A stretch of 64,000 nucleotides of DNA from an uncultured Planctomycetaceae bacterium (GCA_937862885.1 CALMEE010000009.1:1-64000), one strand, 5' to 3'. Shown: positions 18,287 to 28,574, counted from the first letter of the stretch. A program made the numbers and translations. The notes: generated by a model from the sequence alone, not told the origin.

Positions 18287-18601
18287 TTCGATAAATCCTC
18301 TTTTCAATTTTTTCTCGGCCAAGGTCTCAAGGCATCTTAAAAAACCATCCCCATCGATACTCAATCCGGTAATGGGACAGCTAAACCATTTTTCCTCACG
18401 CGGACTTCCGCAAAGCGGAGGGTACTTGAATCACGCATTTTGCTCAATCTCGAAATCCATGACAATTCACCGCCTATGATAAATTGCCAGCGTACCGAAG
18501 GTACGTCGCCATGTGGTTGACCCCACAAGTCAATACGGTCAATTGCAGCATGCTCACGAGCCTCGATGGTTTTATCGAGCAACTATCCGGAGACCTTAGG
18601 G

Positions 18602-19633
18602 TTATCGAATTGGTTCGATCCATAGCCGCAAACGATCACATAAATGGTGCATGCGTGGAAGGATGTCCTTTGCGTTTTCGAATTTTCGATTCTCAACAAA
18701 TAACCAACGTAGCCAATTCACTAGTGATAGAAGCACGGTGGACTGGTCCAGTACCGGCAACAGGGTCAGCTCATTGTCGGTTAAGGGACTAATTTGGCGA
18801 TAGGCATCGATGGCATCTTGCCATAAGCTCGCTTCGTTTTCACAAAAACTTCCCAACATGCGCGCGACGTCGACTGCCCTGGAATCGTCTCGCATGGCCC
18901 CGTAATCAACGATTCCAGTGACCTGATCGCCGCTGAAAAGTACATGGTCGTGCCAAACATCCCGAATCACTGGAGTAACTCGGACTCGAAGTTGCAAACA
19001 CATTTTCAGCCTTTCATACATCGAACGGCTCAAGCGTTTGAATCCAATTTCCGTATGCTCAATGACCGAGGCAAAGTGTGGGGGAGCGTAAGTTCTACTG
19101 TGATTGGCTATTTGATGGAATTCTTTCTGCATCAGTCGCTCAAGCATGCTCGTCCGATCGACAATTGCTGGGCAAACGTCCTCTTCGCCGGGATGGGATG
19201 AATCAACGGCTAAATGAAATCTCGCTAACGCCTGCGCGGCGGCTCTCAAGCGAGTTTTTGAAGGGCGCTCAAAAAAGTCGGCGCGTCCTCGCATCCACGG
19301 CTCCAGTTGCCAAATACCTGATTGTGCGATCAATAGGCTTGGAAATTCGTAGCAGTTTCGCTCTATTGTCTGCGAAGACAGATCTACCGCAACACAAAAC
19401 GGCACTGGTACAAACTCGCACCCCTGAATCGCTACTTTCGCCAAGACCTGATGGTTTTTGGCTAAACGCTGAAGATTTACACCGTCAGGCCAACGGCGAA
19501 GACAATACGATTGCTGACCGGATTCAATCTTCCAAAGCTGCGCTCCGCTGAAGCCTCCAGCATTCTTGAGCGGTTCCGCAGTGGCTGCAGCCAAATCCAA
19601 ATGGCGAAAGTGTTGTAAGACTTGGCTAATCAT
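18602..19633 (-). CDS. aminoglycoside-phosphotransferase-fold (APH) small-molecule kinase
   Basis: 343 residues from the ATG at 19633, which is preceded by AAAGGGA at suitable spacing. An ATG/alternative start at 19675 adds 14 residues. The fold is the protein-kinase-like APH family: a nucleotide-binding lobe (NAGGFSGAQLWKIE), a catalytic region around VIRDVWHDHVLFSGD and the metal-binding DYG of GIVDYGAMRDDSRAVDVARML. Such kinases phosphorylate small molecules including choline, homoserine, sugars or drugs, and the substrate cannot be read from sequence. It is divergent from the P-II gene across about 130 bases. This is not evidence of antibiotic resistance. Confidence 0.82.
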   Translation of the reverse strand: MISQVLQHFRHLDLAAATAEPLKNAGGFSGAQLWKIESGQQSYCLRRWPDGVNLQRLAKNHQVLAKVAIQGCEFVPVPFCVAVDLSSQTIERNCYEFPSLLIAQSGIWQLEPWMRGRADFFERPSKTRLRAAAQALARFHLAVDSSHPGEEDVCPAIVDRTSMLERLMQKEFHQIANHSRTYAPPHFASVIEHTEIGFKRLSRSMYERLKMCLQLRVRVTPVIRDVWHDHVLFSGDQVTGIVDYGAMRDDSRAVDVARMLGSFCENEASLWQDAIDAYRQISPLTDNELTLLPVLDQSTVLLSLVNWLRWLFVENRKFENAKDILPRMHHLCDRLRLWIEPIR

Positions 19634-19765
19634 CCAGCGAGTCCCTTTCTCGCAAATCGTGACGTTGGAAAGCATACGCGAACAATGAATTACATCAGTA
19701 TGGCGGACAGTCCAATGTTCATGTTAAGATACCGACTTAACTCTAAATTTCATGTAAACATTCTA

Positions 19766-20113
19766 ATGAAACTCGTCGTTGCCGTCATTCAACCTACGAA
19801 ACTTCGCGCCGTCAAAGAAGCGCTTGCTGAAGTTGGCGTTGAACGAATTACGATTTGCGACTCTCAAGAATACGCGCAACGGCCTGATCGTGTTCCGATC
19901 TTTCGTGGCCTGGAAATTTCGACCGACGTTTTGCGTAAGTCGACATTAGAAATCGCGGTCAACGACGATTTTTTGGAACGCACGATCGAAACGATTTGCC
20001 AAGTTGCGCGGACGGGTGCTCGCGGCAGCGATGGCGACGGCAAGATCTTTGTCCTTCCACTTGCTCAAGCAATTGATCTTAAGAATGGCAGCCGCAGCAA
20101 AGGTGCCATCTGA
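19766..20113 (+). CDS. P-II (GlnB-like) family signalling protein with altered T-loop
   Basis: 115 residues from the ATG at 19766 (MKLVVAVIQPTKLRAVKEALAEV), the canonical P-II start and size. P-II trimers sense ATP/ADP and 2-oxoglutarate and control nitrogen proteins. Aligned by eye to E. coli GlnB, the body and the B-loop (DGDGKIFVLPL) are kept, with a three-residue insertion before DGDGK that I recall from other planctomycete P-II proteins. The T-loop is different: position 39 is Arg instead of Gln, 40-41 are Pro-Asp instead of Lys-Gly, position 46 is Phe, and the uridylylation Tyr51 is Ile. Lys58 is kept. No amtB or glnA is nearby. Lacks a visible Shine-Dalgarno sequence. Confidence 0.85.
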   Translation: MKLVVAVIQPTKLRAVKEALAEVGVERITICDSQEYAQRPDRVPIFRGLEISTDVLRKSTLEIAVNDDFLERTIETICQVARTGARGSDGDGKIFVLPLAQAIDLKNGSRSKGAI

Positions 20114-20293
20114 CCGCCTGCTATCACGAACGGGCGAATTCCATCTTGTCGGACGTCGAGTCAGTCCTATTGGCAGCATTCTTCGAGAAATTAGGTAAAT
20201 TCGGCGGCTAACATTTCCAAGAATAGTCTTGCCTCAGATCGGTGGAACTTGCTATATCCCGTCAAATCGATAATCCGACATGGTTTTACCCAA

Positions 20294-20998
20294 ATGGTTT
20301 CAGTGATCCGTACTGCCTGTTATTTGATGCTTTTCACCATGGCGATTGGGCTGGTTGGCTGCGCAAAAGGTCCTCTATGGAAAACGGGCAAGCTCAACCC
20401 ATGGGCCATCAAGCAATTGCAGGAAGAAGAGCAAATCGCTGAGACAATCTTTAGCAAACGTAAACGCTTTCGTGAAACCGTCAATACTGCTAAACGATCG
20501 TCTCCTCAAGTACAAGAAGAAGTTGCTGAACGCCTTGCAGAGGTCGCGCTGACCGATTCTGTGTTGCTGATGCGTTTAGAAGCCGTAAATTTACTGTCGG
20601 AACTCAATACCCCAACGTCCGTGAAGACTTTGGAGAGCGCATCCTTAGACCGCGCTCCTGATGTGCGGCTTGCGGCGATCCGTGGTCTCAGGACATTGGC
20701 CAATCCTAGTTCAGCTGCCGTGATGGCGCAACTTTCCGAACGCGATAGTGAACTCGATGTGAGAATTGCGGCAACTCAAGCACTGGAAGCGTTTCAAGGA
20801 ACAATTGTCTTGCAATCTCTGGAGCGCTCGTTGACGGATCGTAATCCTGCTATCCAAACCGCTGCCATGGACGCATTGCCCAAGGTCACTGGTCAAGAGT
20901 TGCCGAGAGACGTAAATCAATGGCTAAGCTTCTTGAAAGACAGCAGCGGCAATCCAGGAAGCGTATCGCATGCGCCAAGCCAACTCAACCTGAAATGA
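20294..20998 (+). CDS. lipoprotein with HEAT-like repeats
   Basis: About 234 residues from the ATG at 20294. A TTG at 20249 is also in frame. The N-terminus is a short signal peptide ending in a lipobox-like LVGC, so it is probably a lipid-anchored envelope protein. The remainder is alpha-helical HEAT/PBS-lyase-like repeats (for example SVLLMRLEAVNLLSEL, DVRLAAIRGLRTLA and DVRIAATQALEAF), a scaffold for protein contacts. The C-terminus is a short unstructured tail. It converges with clpB (50-base gap). No enzymatic motif. The role is not assignable. Confidence 0.75.
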   Translation: MVSVIRTACYLMLFTMAIGLVGCAKGPLWKTGKLNPWAIKQLQEEEQIAETIFSKRKRFRETVNTAKRSSPQVQEEVAERLAEVALTDSVLLMRLEAVNLLSELNTPTSVKTLESASLDRAPDVRLAAIRGLRTLANPSSAAVMAQLSERDSELDVRIAATQALEAFQGTIVLQSLERSLTDRNPAIQTAAMDALPKVTGQELPRDVNQWLSFLKDSSGNPGSVSHAPSQLNLK

Positions 20999-21048
20999 AT
21001 AGGATTGCGGCTGCAATATGCAAATTTCATCAGCCGTTTACTAGCCGA

Positions 21049-23715
21049 TTATACCGACGCCTCTTGAGCGCGATTGGGCAGCGCATCGAATGTGAACTCG
21101 TCATGTTTGAAATCGATATGCACACCAACCGCGTTCTCAAAGTCACCATTGAGAATTCGCGTCGCCAAGACGTTTTGCAGACGACTGGTAATTACGCGCT
21201 TTAGCGGACGAGCGCCGTACTTGGGATCGTAGCCCTCCACGGCCAGTTGATTTTTGGCAGCGTCTGTCACTTCAAGTTCGAGATTGTTCGCTATCAAGCG
21301 ATCGGACAAATGTCTGATTTGCAAATCGACAATCTTGCGAATCTGTGATCGATTGAGGGGTTCGAAAATAATTTTCTCATCGATACGATTTAGCAATTCT
21401 GGTACAAACCTTGTCGAAATCGCTTGTTCCACTGCGCTCTTGAGTTCATCGCGATCGCCACCGCTTTCCGTGATCTTTTGGATGATCTGACTACCGACGT
21501 TACTTGTCATCACGATTATCGTGTTGGTGAAGTCGACGGTGTGGCCATGGTTGTCGGTCAGTCGCCCGTCATCGAGTACCTGCAGGAGGATGTTGTACAC
21601 GTCGTCATGCGCTTTTTCGATTTCATCCAACAACACGACACAATAGGGGCGTCGCCGCACAGCTTCAGTAAGTTTTCCACCTTCGTCGTAGCCGACATAT
21701 CCGGGGGGCGCACCAATGAGTCTGCTTACGGCGTGCTTCTCCATAAACTCGCTCATGTCGATACGAACCATCGCCTGCTCGTCGTCGAACAGCACTTCCG
21801 CCAATGCCTTGCACAATTCCGTCTTTCCCACGCCGGTTGGCCCCAAGAACAAAAACGACCCAATCGGACGATGTGGATCTTGCAAACCACTTCGACTGCG
21901 CCTCACCGCATTGCTCACGGCCTCAACCGCTTCATCTTGGCCAATTAGTCGCTGGTGCAACCTTTCTTCCATGACCAACAACTTTGCTCTTTCCGTTTCC
22001 ACCATGCGCGATACAGGAATTCCCGTCCACGCGCTGACCACCTCGGCAATTTCTTGATCGGTAACTCGTTCGCTGAGCAGTCTCTTTTGCGTCGGCTTCG
22101 TCGCTGTTTCGGTAGCCGATTGCTGTTCACTTTGCTCGATCTGTTGGAGCAGGCGTTTTCGTTGAACATCGAGTTCATACAGTTTACGAAAATCATCTTC
22201 ACGCACCGGTTCCCCAGATGATTGCCGAGTCTTAATTTCCGCTTGCAGGTTTTCGAACTGCAATTCAACTTCGGCCAAAGCTTGGCGAACCTCTTTGATG
22301 CCACCCATGCCTAGTTTTTCGGCCTCCCATTGTTCGCGCAGGCTGGCAAGTTCTTTGCGTTTCTTATCCATTTCTTCGCGCACACCCTGTAAACGATTCT
22401 GGACTTCTGGATCCTGATCATCTTCCAATTGGCGTGCCGCCAACTCGAGCTGCGTCAAACGACGCTGTACAGTGTCGATTTCGACAGGCACACTGTCCAA
22501 CTCCATTGCCAGTTTGCTGGCCGCTTCGTCGACGAGGTCGATCGCCTTATCCGGCAAGAAGCGGTCGCTGATGTATCGATTCGAGAGTTCAGCCGCGGCA
22601 ACCAGTGCAGAGTCGTGGATTTGCACACCGTGATGCGTTTCATAGCGTTGCTTTAAGCCGCGGAGAATAGAAATCGTGTCGCTAACGTTTGGTTCGTCAA
22701 CGTAAACCGGTTGGAAGCGTCTTTCCAACGCAGCGTCTTTTTCAATGTATTTGCGGTATTCGTCGAGAGTTGTCGCACCGACGCAATGCAACTCGCCGCG
22801 GGCCAAGGCGGGCTTCATTAGTTGACTTGCGTCACTGCCACCTTCTGCCGCTCCAGCACCCACGACCGTATGCAGTTCATCGATGAACAAGATAATTTCG
22901 CCGGATGCCTCATCGACTTCGCGCAGAACGGCCTTCAGCCGTTCTTCGAACTCACCGCGGTACTTCGTACCGGCCACCAATGCTCCCATGTCCAAAGCAA
23001 TCACGCGTTTGTCGCGCAGGCTTTGCGGCACATCATTGAGCACAATCCGCTGCGCAAGGCCCTCGGCAATTGCCGTTTTTCCAACGCCCGGTTGCCCTAT
23101 CAAAACCGGATTATTCTTGGTGCGGCGAGAAAGCACTTGAATGACTCGGCGAATCTCGTTATCACGTCCGATGACGGGATCGAGTTTTCCCTCGCGTGCG
23201 AGTGCAACTAAATCGATTCCGTACTTTTCCAATGCTTGGTATTTTGCTTCAGGGTTTTGGTCAACGACCCTCGATTTCCCGCGGACGGCAGCTAGTGCCT
23301 TGCGCAAATCATCTTCACGAATCGCGCTCATTTGCAACAAACGCTGTGCAGGGGATTCGACTCGCGTCAAAGCCAAGAGCAGATGCTCGGTCGCAATAAA
23401 CTCATCGTTCATCGATTGGCCAATCTCGGCCGAGATCTGAAAAACGCGCTGCAGATCCTGGTTAGGCCCCGGAGTACTTCCGCCCGTCGATCGCGGTTGT
23501 TTACTGATTTCACTTTTCACCGCAGAAACTAACTGCACCAAATTGCCCCCGGATTTCTCGATCAGAGGACGTACGATTCCATCCGTTTCATCCAACATTG
23601 CCGACAACAGGTGCAACGGAGTGATGGCCGGATGGCCTGAACCCACCGCCAACGTTTGCGCGGCCGCAACAGATTCCTGTGCTTTGTGTGTTAATTTTTC
23701 AAATCGAAAGGTCAT
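21049..23715 (-). CDS. clpB: ClpB disaggregase (Hsp100 AAA+ chaperone)
   Basis: 888 residues, normal for ClpB. The N-terminal Clp repeat domain (residues 1-145) is followed by AAA+ domain 1 with Walker A GQPGVGKT (207-214), the coiled-coil middle domain (about 400-540) that distinguishes ClpB from ClpA/C, and AAA+ domain 2 with GPTGVGKT (about 615-622) and the LDEIEKAH Walker B. It is an ATP-driven protein disaggregase that works with DnaK. The ATG at 23715 has a near-perfect AGGAGG five bases upstream. dnaK lies 159 bases upstream on the same strand, with a terminator-like hairpin between them, so separate or attenuated transcription is likely. Confidence 0.97.
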   Translation of the reverse strand: MTFRFEKLTHKAQESVAAAQTLAVGSGHPAITPLHLLSAMLDETDGIVRPLIEKSGGNLVQLVSAVKSEISKQPRSTGGSTPGPNQDLQRVFQISAEIGQSMNDEFIATEHLLLALTRVESPAQRLLQMSAIREDDLRKALAAVRGKSRVVDQNPEAKYQALEKYGIDLVALAREGKLDPVIGRDNEIRRVIQVLSRRTKNNPVLIGQPGVGKTAIAEGLAQRIVLNDVPQSLRDKRVIALDMGALVAGTKYRGEFEERLKAVLREVDEASGEIILFIDELHTVVGAGAAEGGSDASQLMKPALARGELHCVGATTLDEYRKYIEKDAALERRFQPVYVDEPNVSDTISILRGLKQRYETHHGVQIHDSALVAAAELSNRYISDRFLPDKAIDLVDEAASKLAMELDSVPVEIDTVQRRLTQLELAARQLEDDQDPEVQNRLQGVREEMDKKRKELASLREQWEAEKLGMGGIKEVRQALAEVELQFENLQAEIKTRQSSGEPVREDDFRKLYELDVQRKRLLQQIEQSEQQSATETATKPTQKRLLSERVTDQEIAEVVSAWTGIPVSRMVETERAKLLVMEERLHQRLIGQDEAVEAVSNAVRRSRSGLQDPHRPIGSFLFLGPTGVGKTELCKALAEVLFDDEQAMVRIDMSEFMEKHAVSRLIGAPPGYVGYDEGGKLTEAVRRRPYCVVLLDEIEKAHDDVYNILLQVLDDGRLTDNHGHTVDFTNTIIVMTSNVGSQIIQKITESGGDRDELKSAVEQAISTRFVPELLNRIDEKIIFEPLNRSQIRKIVDLQIRHLSDRLIANNLELEVTDAAKNQLAVEGYDPKYGARPLKRVITSRLQNVLATRILNGDFENAVGVHIDFKHDEFTFDALPNRAQEASV

Positions 23716-23732
23716 TGAACCTCCTCTTGCAC

Positions 23733-23765
23733 AAAAAGGGGCGGACCATATCGATCCAGCCCCTT
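23733..23765 (-). terminator. GC-rich hairpin with U-tract between dnaK and clpB
   Basis: On the minus strand AAGGGGC (23765-23759) pairs with GCCCCTT (23742-23736). A GGA/TCC inner pairing can extend the stem past one bulge, and G-U pairs can lengthen it outward. It runs straight into a T5 tract. It lies about 110 bases after the dnaK stop and ends just before the clpB Shine-Dalgarno, so it may be the dnaK terminator, a clpB leader attenuator, or both. Confidence 0.5.
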
Positions 23766-23874
23766 CCAGTTATGCATTCATCTCGCCATACTTTTGATTG
23801 TGGACCATCATTCTGCATTGAACCACTCTGGAATGTACCCATTCCGTGGAAGCAAGACAGTTGATTACCCAAAA

Positions 23875-25803
23875 TTAGTCATTTTTGACTTCAAACTCAG
23901 CGTCAATAGCATCTTCTTCCCCAGCCGCTTCGCCACCATGGCCGTTACCGGAAGGCTGTCCCGAGGCTTGCTGGCTTCCCGCGTTCTCGTACATCGCTTT
24001 GCTGAGTGCGTGCGACGTTTGTTCCAACTCCGAAACAGCCGACTTAATTGCCGCGATATCGTCTCCTTCCGCTGCATCGCGCACTTTTTTGATCGCGGCT
24101 TCGAGCGGTTGCTTGTCGCTATCTTTCAGTTTGTCCGCATTTTCCTTGACCATCTTCTCGATCTGATAACACATGTTGTCGGCCTCGTTGCGAGCAACCG
24201 CCAATTCCATCTTGCGTTTATCTTCCTCTGCATGAGATTGAGCATCGCTTTGCATGCGTTTGATCTCTTCGTCGGATAATCCAGACGATTGCTCGATTTT
24301 TACAGAAGCTTGTTTACCGCTACCCAAATCCCGCGCGGAGACGCTGAGAATTCCGTTTTGATCAATATCAAAGGTAACTTCGATTTTCGGCACTCCTCGT
24401 GGAGCAGCCGGAATTCCTTCAAGATTAAATTGCCCCAACAGACGATTATCTTTGGCCATCGAGCGCTCGCCCTGGTAGACCTGGATCGTCACCGCTGTCT
24501 GATTATCGGCAGCCGTTGAGAAAGTTTGTTTCTTCTCGGTCGGGATAGTCGTATTTCGCTCGACCAATGGCGTCATGATGCCGTGCTCAGTTTCGATACC
24601 CAGCGTCAACGGCGTCACGTCAAGCAACAACACGTCTTTCCGTTCGCCAGCCAATACAGAACCTTGAATGGCCGCACCGACGGCTACCACTTCGTCTGGG
24701 TTAACGCCTTTGTGAGGATCCCGTTTGAAAATGGATTTGACCATCTCTTGCACTTTCGGTACTCGCGTCGAACCACCGACAAGCACAACTTCATCGATAT
24801 CTTTCGGCGAGAGCTTCGCATCTTGCAACGCCTGTTCGACTGGACGTCGGCAGCGATCAACTAAGGGATCGATCAGCTTCTCGAATTCCGCCCGCGTAAT
24901 CGATTGTTGCAGGTGCTTAGCGTTGCCGCTGCTATCCTGAGCGATGAAGGGGAGGTTGATATCGGTTTGCGGACGAGAACTCAATTCGCGTTTCGCTTTT
25001 TCGGAAGCTTCTTGTAGACGCTGCAACGCCATCGTGTCTTTTCTCAGGTCGATTCCATTCGATTTCTTGAATTCGTCAGCCACGAAATTAATCAACAATT
25101 CATCGAAATCGTCGCCTCCGAGGTGGGTATCACCGTTTGTGCTGATGACCTCAAACACTTTCATGCCATCATCTTCGTTGAGTTGCAGAACCGACACGTC
25201 AAACGTGCCGCCCCCCAGGTCGAACACGACGATCTTCTGATCTTTTGCGTTCTTATCCAAACCATAAGCCATTGCGGCAGCCGTCGGCTCGTTGATAATT
25301 CGTGCGACTTCCAAACCAGCGATTTGTCCGGCATCTTTGGTCGCTTGCCGCTGGGCGTCATTGAAATAGGCGGGAACCGTGATCACCGCTTTGTTGACTT
25401 TGTGGCCGAGATAAGACTCGGCAGCTTCCTTGAGTTTTCGCAATGTCTTCGCCGAGATCTCCTGTGGCGTGTACTCCTTGTCGCCAATCGCGATCTTCAC
25501 ATAATCATCGGCATTGCCCACCACCTTGTAGGGGACCATCTTTTCTTCGCTGTGCACTTCTTTGTGCCGCCGCCCCATGAACCGCTTCACAGAGTAAATC
25601 GTTTTCCCTGGGTTCGTAACCCGTTGGTTTCGGGCAGGAGCGCCAACCAATGTCTCCCCCTTGTCCGTAAATGCAATAACGCTAGGGGTCGTTCGATCCC
25701 CCTCCTGATTCGGAATCACGACAGTTTCGTTTCCCTCGACAATCGCCACTACCGAGTTTGTCGTGCCTAAATCGATACCAATAATTTTTTCGCCTTGAGC
25801 CAT
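23875..25803 (-). CDS. dnaK: DnaK (Hsp70) molecular chaperone
   Basis: 642 residues, typical Hsp70 length. The nucleotide-binding domain carries [10 protein letters not shown] near the start, [14 protein letters not shown] and [14 protein letters not shown]. The substrate-binding beta domain, helical lid, Gly/Gln-rich linker and acidic tail ([11 protein letters not shown]) follow. It binds exposed hydrophobic segments in an ATP cycle with DnaJ and GrpE, neither of which is in the window. ATG start at 25803. Upstream there is no CIRCE element. Instead a sigma-54-like -24/-12 element lies at 25985-25999. It precedes clpB on the same strand. Confidence 0.98.
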   Translation of the reverse strand: MAQGEKIIGIDLGTTNSVVAIVEGNETVVIPNQEGDRTTPSVIAFTDKGETLVGAPARNQRVTNPGKTIYSVKRFMGRRHKEVHSEEKMVPYKVVGNADDYVKIAIGDKEYTPQEISAKTLRKLKEAAESYLGHKVNKAVITVPAYFNDAQRQATKDAGQIAGLEVARIINEPTAAAMAYGLDKNAKDQKIVVFDLGGGTFDVSVLQLNEDDGMKVFEVISTNGDTHLGGDDFDELLINFVADEFKKSNGIDLRKDTMALQRLQEASEKAKRELSSRPQTDINLPFIAQDSSGNAKHLQQSITRAEFEKLIDPLVDRCRRPVEQALQDAKLSPKDIDEVVLVGGSTRVPKVQEMVKSIFKRDPHKGVNPDEVVAVGAAIQGSVLAGERKDVLLLDVTPLTLGIETEHGIMTPLVERNTTIPTEKKQTFSTAADNQTAVTIQVYQGERSMAKDNRLLGQFNLEGIPAAPRGVPKIEVTFDIDQNGILSVSARDLGSGKQASVKIEQSSGLSDEEIKRMQSDAQSHAEEDKRKMELAVARNEADNMCYQIEKMVKENADKLKDSDKQPLEAAIKKVRDAAEGDDIAAIKSAVSELEQTSHALSKAMYENAGSQQASGQPSGNGHGGEAAGEEDAIDAEFEVKND

Positions 25804-25939
25804 TTGTTTATCCCGTTCTCAATCGATTAACGTGTATGAATAATCGCCGCCACGACGTCGCATCCCGAAAAAGACGCTATCTTCGAATTCACTTGTACGA
25901 TCGTTTGCAGCTGATTAAATTTGATTTCTCACCAATCAA

Positions 25940-25967
25940 GGGCACTGACTTCTATGCAGTCACTCCC
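25940..25967 (-). promoter_or_regulatory. imperfect hairpin at the expected 5' end of the dnaK leader
   Basis: On the minus strand GGGAGTGACT and AGTCAGTGCCC flank a seven-base loop. TGACT/AGTCA and GGG/CCC pair, with one mismatch and one bulge between. It begins just downstream of the transcription start predicted from the sigma-54-like element. It is not a CIRCE sequence. Function unproven. Confidence 0.3.
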
Positions 25968-25984
25968 GTGATGACAGACTACAC

Positions 25985-25999
25985 GCAAAGCTTGTGCCA
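25985..25999 (-). promoter_or_regulatory. sigma-54-like (-24/-12) promoter upstream of dnaK
   Basis: The minus strand reads TGGCAC-AAGCT-TTGC, with the diagnostic GG and GC exactly ten bases apart, matching the RpoN consensus TGGCAC-N5-TTGC at all ten fixed positions and preceded by the consensus pyrimidine. Transcription would start near 25973, giving a leader of about 170 bases before dnaK. No enhancer-binding site was identified. Confidence 0.5.
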
Positions 26000-26140
26000 A
26001 ATCGTCGTGATCAAAAGAATTTCACCATTTGTGGAAAATTCGGGTTGTTCATGCAGTAAATCATGAAGTTTGCATGATGCAACCAGAGTACTCTCGCAAA
26101 CGCTGTCATTTTGTCAGGCAGGAGTCGACAGATAGCCTGA

Positions 26141-27094
26141 TCAGCCAAGTTGCATTCCAGGCTCAATACGATAACCGCGGATAAATTCGCCTGCATCCAT
26201 TTGCCGCTTTCCGGCAGGTTGAATCTGCTGAACAATCAGCAGTGAATCGAGGGCAGCTATGCTCAGTTCTCCACCCGCCGCATTCACAACCGTTCCCGTT
26301 TTCACGCCGTGATTGCTTACGCGCGATACAGCTTCATGAATAATCAGGCGGAGTTCATCGTGCCCCGGTCTCTGCCACGTGGTAAAAGACCCGGGCCAAG
26401 GCTTAAATGCTCGGATCTGATTGCAGATCTGTTGCGCCGAGCGATTCCAATTGATCCAGCCATCGGTTCTCTTCAGGCGCGGTGCCCGTGTGGCTAGTTG
26501 GCTGTCTTGAAGGATCCCGAGTGTTGATTGACGATCCCAATTCTGCAATAACTCTAACGCGCGACTAACCAAGCCCACTCCCAATTCGGCGAGGCGAGAT
26601 TCGATTTCAATCGCAGTATCTGATTCGTTTATCGGCAGCGATGCCTGGCAAATCACCGGCCCTGCGTCCAAACGCGCGGTCAGATGAATGACGCTGACCC
26701 CCGTTTCGATTTCGCCATGATAGATGGCCCAATTGATCGGAGCAGCACCGCGGTATTTGGGAAGCAATGAACCGTGCAGGTTGACGCCACCATAAACCGT
26801 CGCAGCGAGGCAGGCTGGCGAAAGAATCTGTCCGTAGTCGCAAACCACAAGAACATCTGCATTCATTGATCGCATTGTTTCGATGAACTCAGGTTCGTTT
26901 ACGTTTACTGGATCAAAAATCGGAATTCCGAATTCACGGGCCACATCCCGCATGGGAGTCACGATCACATTCCTTTGACCGGTTTGCTTCGGGAGTGGGC
27001 GTGTGACCAAACAAACCACTTCATGGCTTGACAAAATCAACTGCCGATACGTTGGAACCGCAAATGGCCCGGTCCCCATCATGATGATTCGCAT
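26141..27094 (-). CDS. fmt: methionyl-tRNA formyltransferase
   Basis: 317 residues, normal for Fmt. It transfers a formyl group from 10-formyltetrahydrofolate to Met-tRNAfMet for initiation. Visible signatures are the N-terminal Rossmann start (MRIIMMGTGPFAVPTYRQL), the folate/catalytic block NLHGSLLPKYRGAAPINWAI with the catalytic Asn and His, and the LDAGPV aspartate, followed by the C-terminal OB-like tRNA-binding domain. ATG start. def lies 156 bases upstream on the same strand, the usual def-fmt neighbourhood. dnaK follows downstream after a 337-base gap that contains its own promoter candidate. Confidence 0.96.
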   Translation of the reverse strand: MRIIMMGTGPFAVPTYRQLILSSHEVVCLVTRPLPKQTGQRNVIVTPMRDVAREFGIPIFDPVNVNEPEFIETMRSMNADVLVVCDYGQILSPACLAATVYGGVNLHGSLLPKYRGAAPINWAIYHGEIETGVSVIHLTARLDAGPVICQASLPINESDTAIEIESRLAELGVGLVSRALELLQNWDRQSTLGILQDSQLATRAPRLKRTDGWINWNRSAQQICNQIRAFKPWPGSFTTWQRPGHDELRLIIHEAVSRVSNHGVKTGTVVNAAGGELSIAALDSLLIVQQIQPAGKRQMDAGEFIRGYRIEPGMQLG

Positions 27095-27250
27095 AAGGCG
27101 TAAGTTTTCCGAGAAGTCTTAAGTTGGGAATTTCTTAGAGTAAATCCCTGTTGATAGCCAAGCGGCGTGGTTTCTGCCACACGCAAAATGATCCGCAGCA
27201 GGTGGCCGCTTCCCATGAATCTGGTCGTCAATTTGAGAACACTACTTGGC

Positions 27251-27865
27251 TCAGCAGTAAAGTTGTTCTAACGCAACCAATCTGGCTTCAATCTCTGTAT
27301 CATCAGGAATCGCTTTGCTGCGGCGTTTGCTTTCAAATTCGATTTCAAAGGACTCAAGTTCGCCAGCTAAATTCAGTTGAGCCGTTTCAGAAATCCTATC
27401 CGTAAACAAGACGCCCTGTAGATGGTCATACTCGTGCTGGATAACTCGTGCCAAAGAACCACTCACCACTTCATCGACCTCGGTGCCGTCGATCTCGAAA
27501 GCCATAACACGAATTTCCTCTGGCCGAACGACATTCGCGTAGACTTGCGGGATACTCAAGCAACCTTCCTCCACTTCGCGACGCCCCTTGGGACTTTCAA
27601 TAACCGGATTGATGAATACACGCTGTCGACCGAAATCCTGGCTCCCCTCTTCATTCACGACAAACAACTGAAACGGCAGATTGACCTGGTTCGCCGCCAA
27701 GCCAACACCGCGATGTTCGTACATCAATTGAAACATTTTGTCGACTAATTTGCGAATCGTACGATCAACTTTGGTGAGTGGTTTCGCGCGACGGCGCAAT
27801 GCCGGATGCGGATACGTAATTACGGAAAGATTTTCAATTTCATCTGCAAGATTCATAACCGTCAT
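27251..27865 (-). CDS. def: peptide deformylase
   Basis: 204 residues from the ATG at 27865. In-frame starts further upstream, to 27928, add residues not typical of the family, and a second ATG at 27856 is possible. It removes the formyl group from nascent N-termini. All three active-site motifs are visible: GVGLAANQV (motif I), EEGCLSIP with the metal-binding Cys (motif II) and QHEYDHLQG with the two His ligands and catalytic Glu (motif III). The C-terminal tail is longer and more charged than in E. coli Def. It is upstream of fmt on the same strand, so initiator formylation and deformylation are probably co-expressed. Confidence 0.96.
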   Translation of the reverse strand: MTVMNLADEIENLSVITYPHPALRRRAKPLTKVDRTIRKLVDKMFQLMYEHRGVGLAANQVNLPFQLFVVNEEGSQDFGRQRVFINPVIESPKGRREVEEGCLSIPQVYANVVRPEEIRVMAFEIDGTEVDEVVSGSLARVIQHEYDHLQGVLFTDRISETAQLNLAGELESFEIEFESKRRSKAIPDDTEIEARLVALEQLYC

Positions 27866-28574
27866 TCTATCCGGCTTCATCGAATTTGGAAATGCGGCAA
27901 CCAATGTTTGACGCATCAAGCTTTGCACAATCCATCGATGCGTGCACTTTTCCCACCCCGGTTAGACTACCCAAGCGAACGCGGACCCACTGAACATCAT
28001 ACGTGCGCGCTCTTTCTCGCCTAGAAGATTTTTCATTCCTTTCGAAGTCGTGGACACAAAATCGAATTCTCCCTTTTGCACCCATTCAACTCGAAAAATC
28101 TTCGCGCCGATATTTTCACTTTGTTTGGTCATTTAATACTTGCTGCACGATTTGCCAGGTACGTCATCGACGATTAGCGATGGAAAACTCGAACAAACAT
28201 CGTGCGTAAACGCACGATTAGCTGCGGAATTCACAACGGAGAGCCAATGGAAGACGATACACACCGTGTCAGATCAGTAATTAAGTAAAACTGGGAATTG
28301 CGCTCAGCTTGTTTGGCAGCTCCCCCTCATCCACCACAGCCCGCACAATTTTCCTAGTTTACTGAACTCATTCACTGAAAATGGAACAACGCCGAGGATT
28401 GCATGGGCACGATTGCGAAGCTCTTTCACCTCTCAAAAATTTTTCGATGCACTGTGGCAATGACCGACCATTGATAAACAAGTGATTGCATCTAGAAAGA
28501 ATGTGCTGCGTAAGTATACAATGCAGGCGTAAGACATGTGAACTGCTGAATTATCAAAGTCACTGGAGTGCCAA
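27866..28574. other. intergenic region with no supported gene
   Basis: About 710 bases between the divergent def and YbaK-like genes. Short open frames on both strands lack recognisable products, Shine-Dalgarno sequences and codon patterns like those of neighbours. I saw no tRNA-like cloverleaf, SRP or RNase P signature. GGAG seven bases before 28575 is the ribosome-binding site of the YbaK gene. Promoters for both flanking genes must lie here, but none is clear. Confidence 0.5.

Noticed and set aside
25804-26140. Search for the HrcA/CIRCE element TTAGCACTC-N9-GAGTGCTAA upstream of dnaK
   Set aside because: No match seen. Only an unrelated imperfect hairpin is present.
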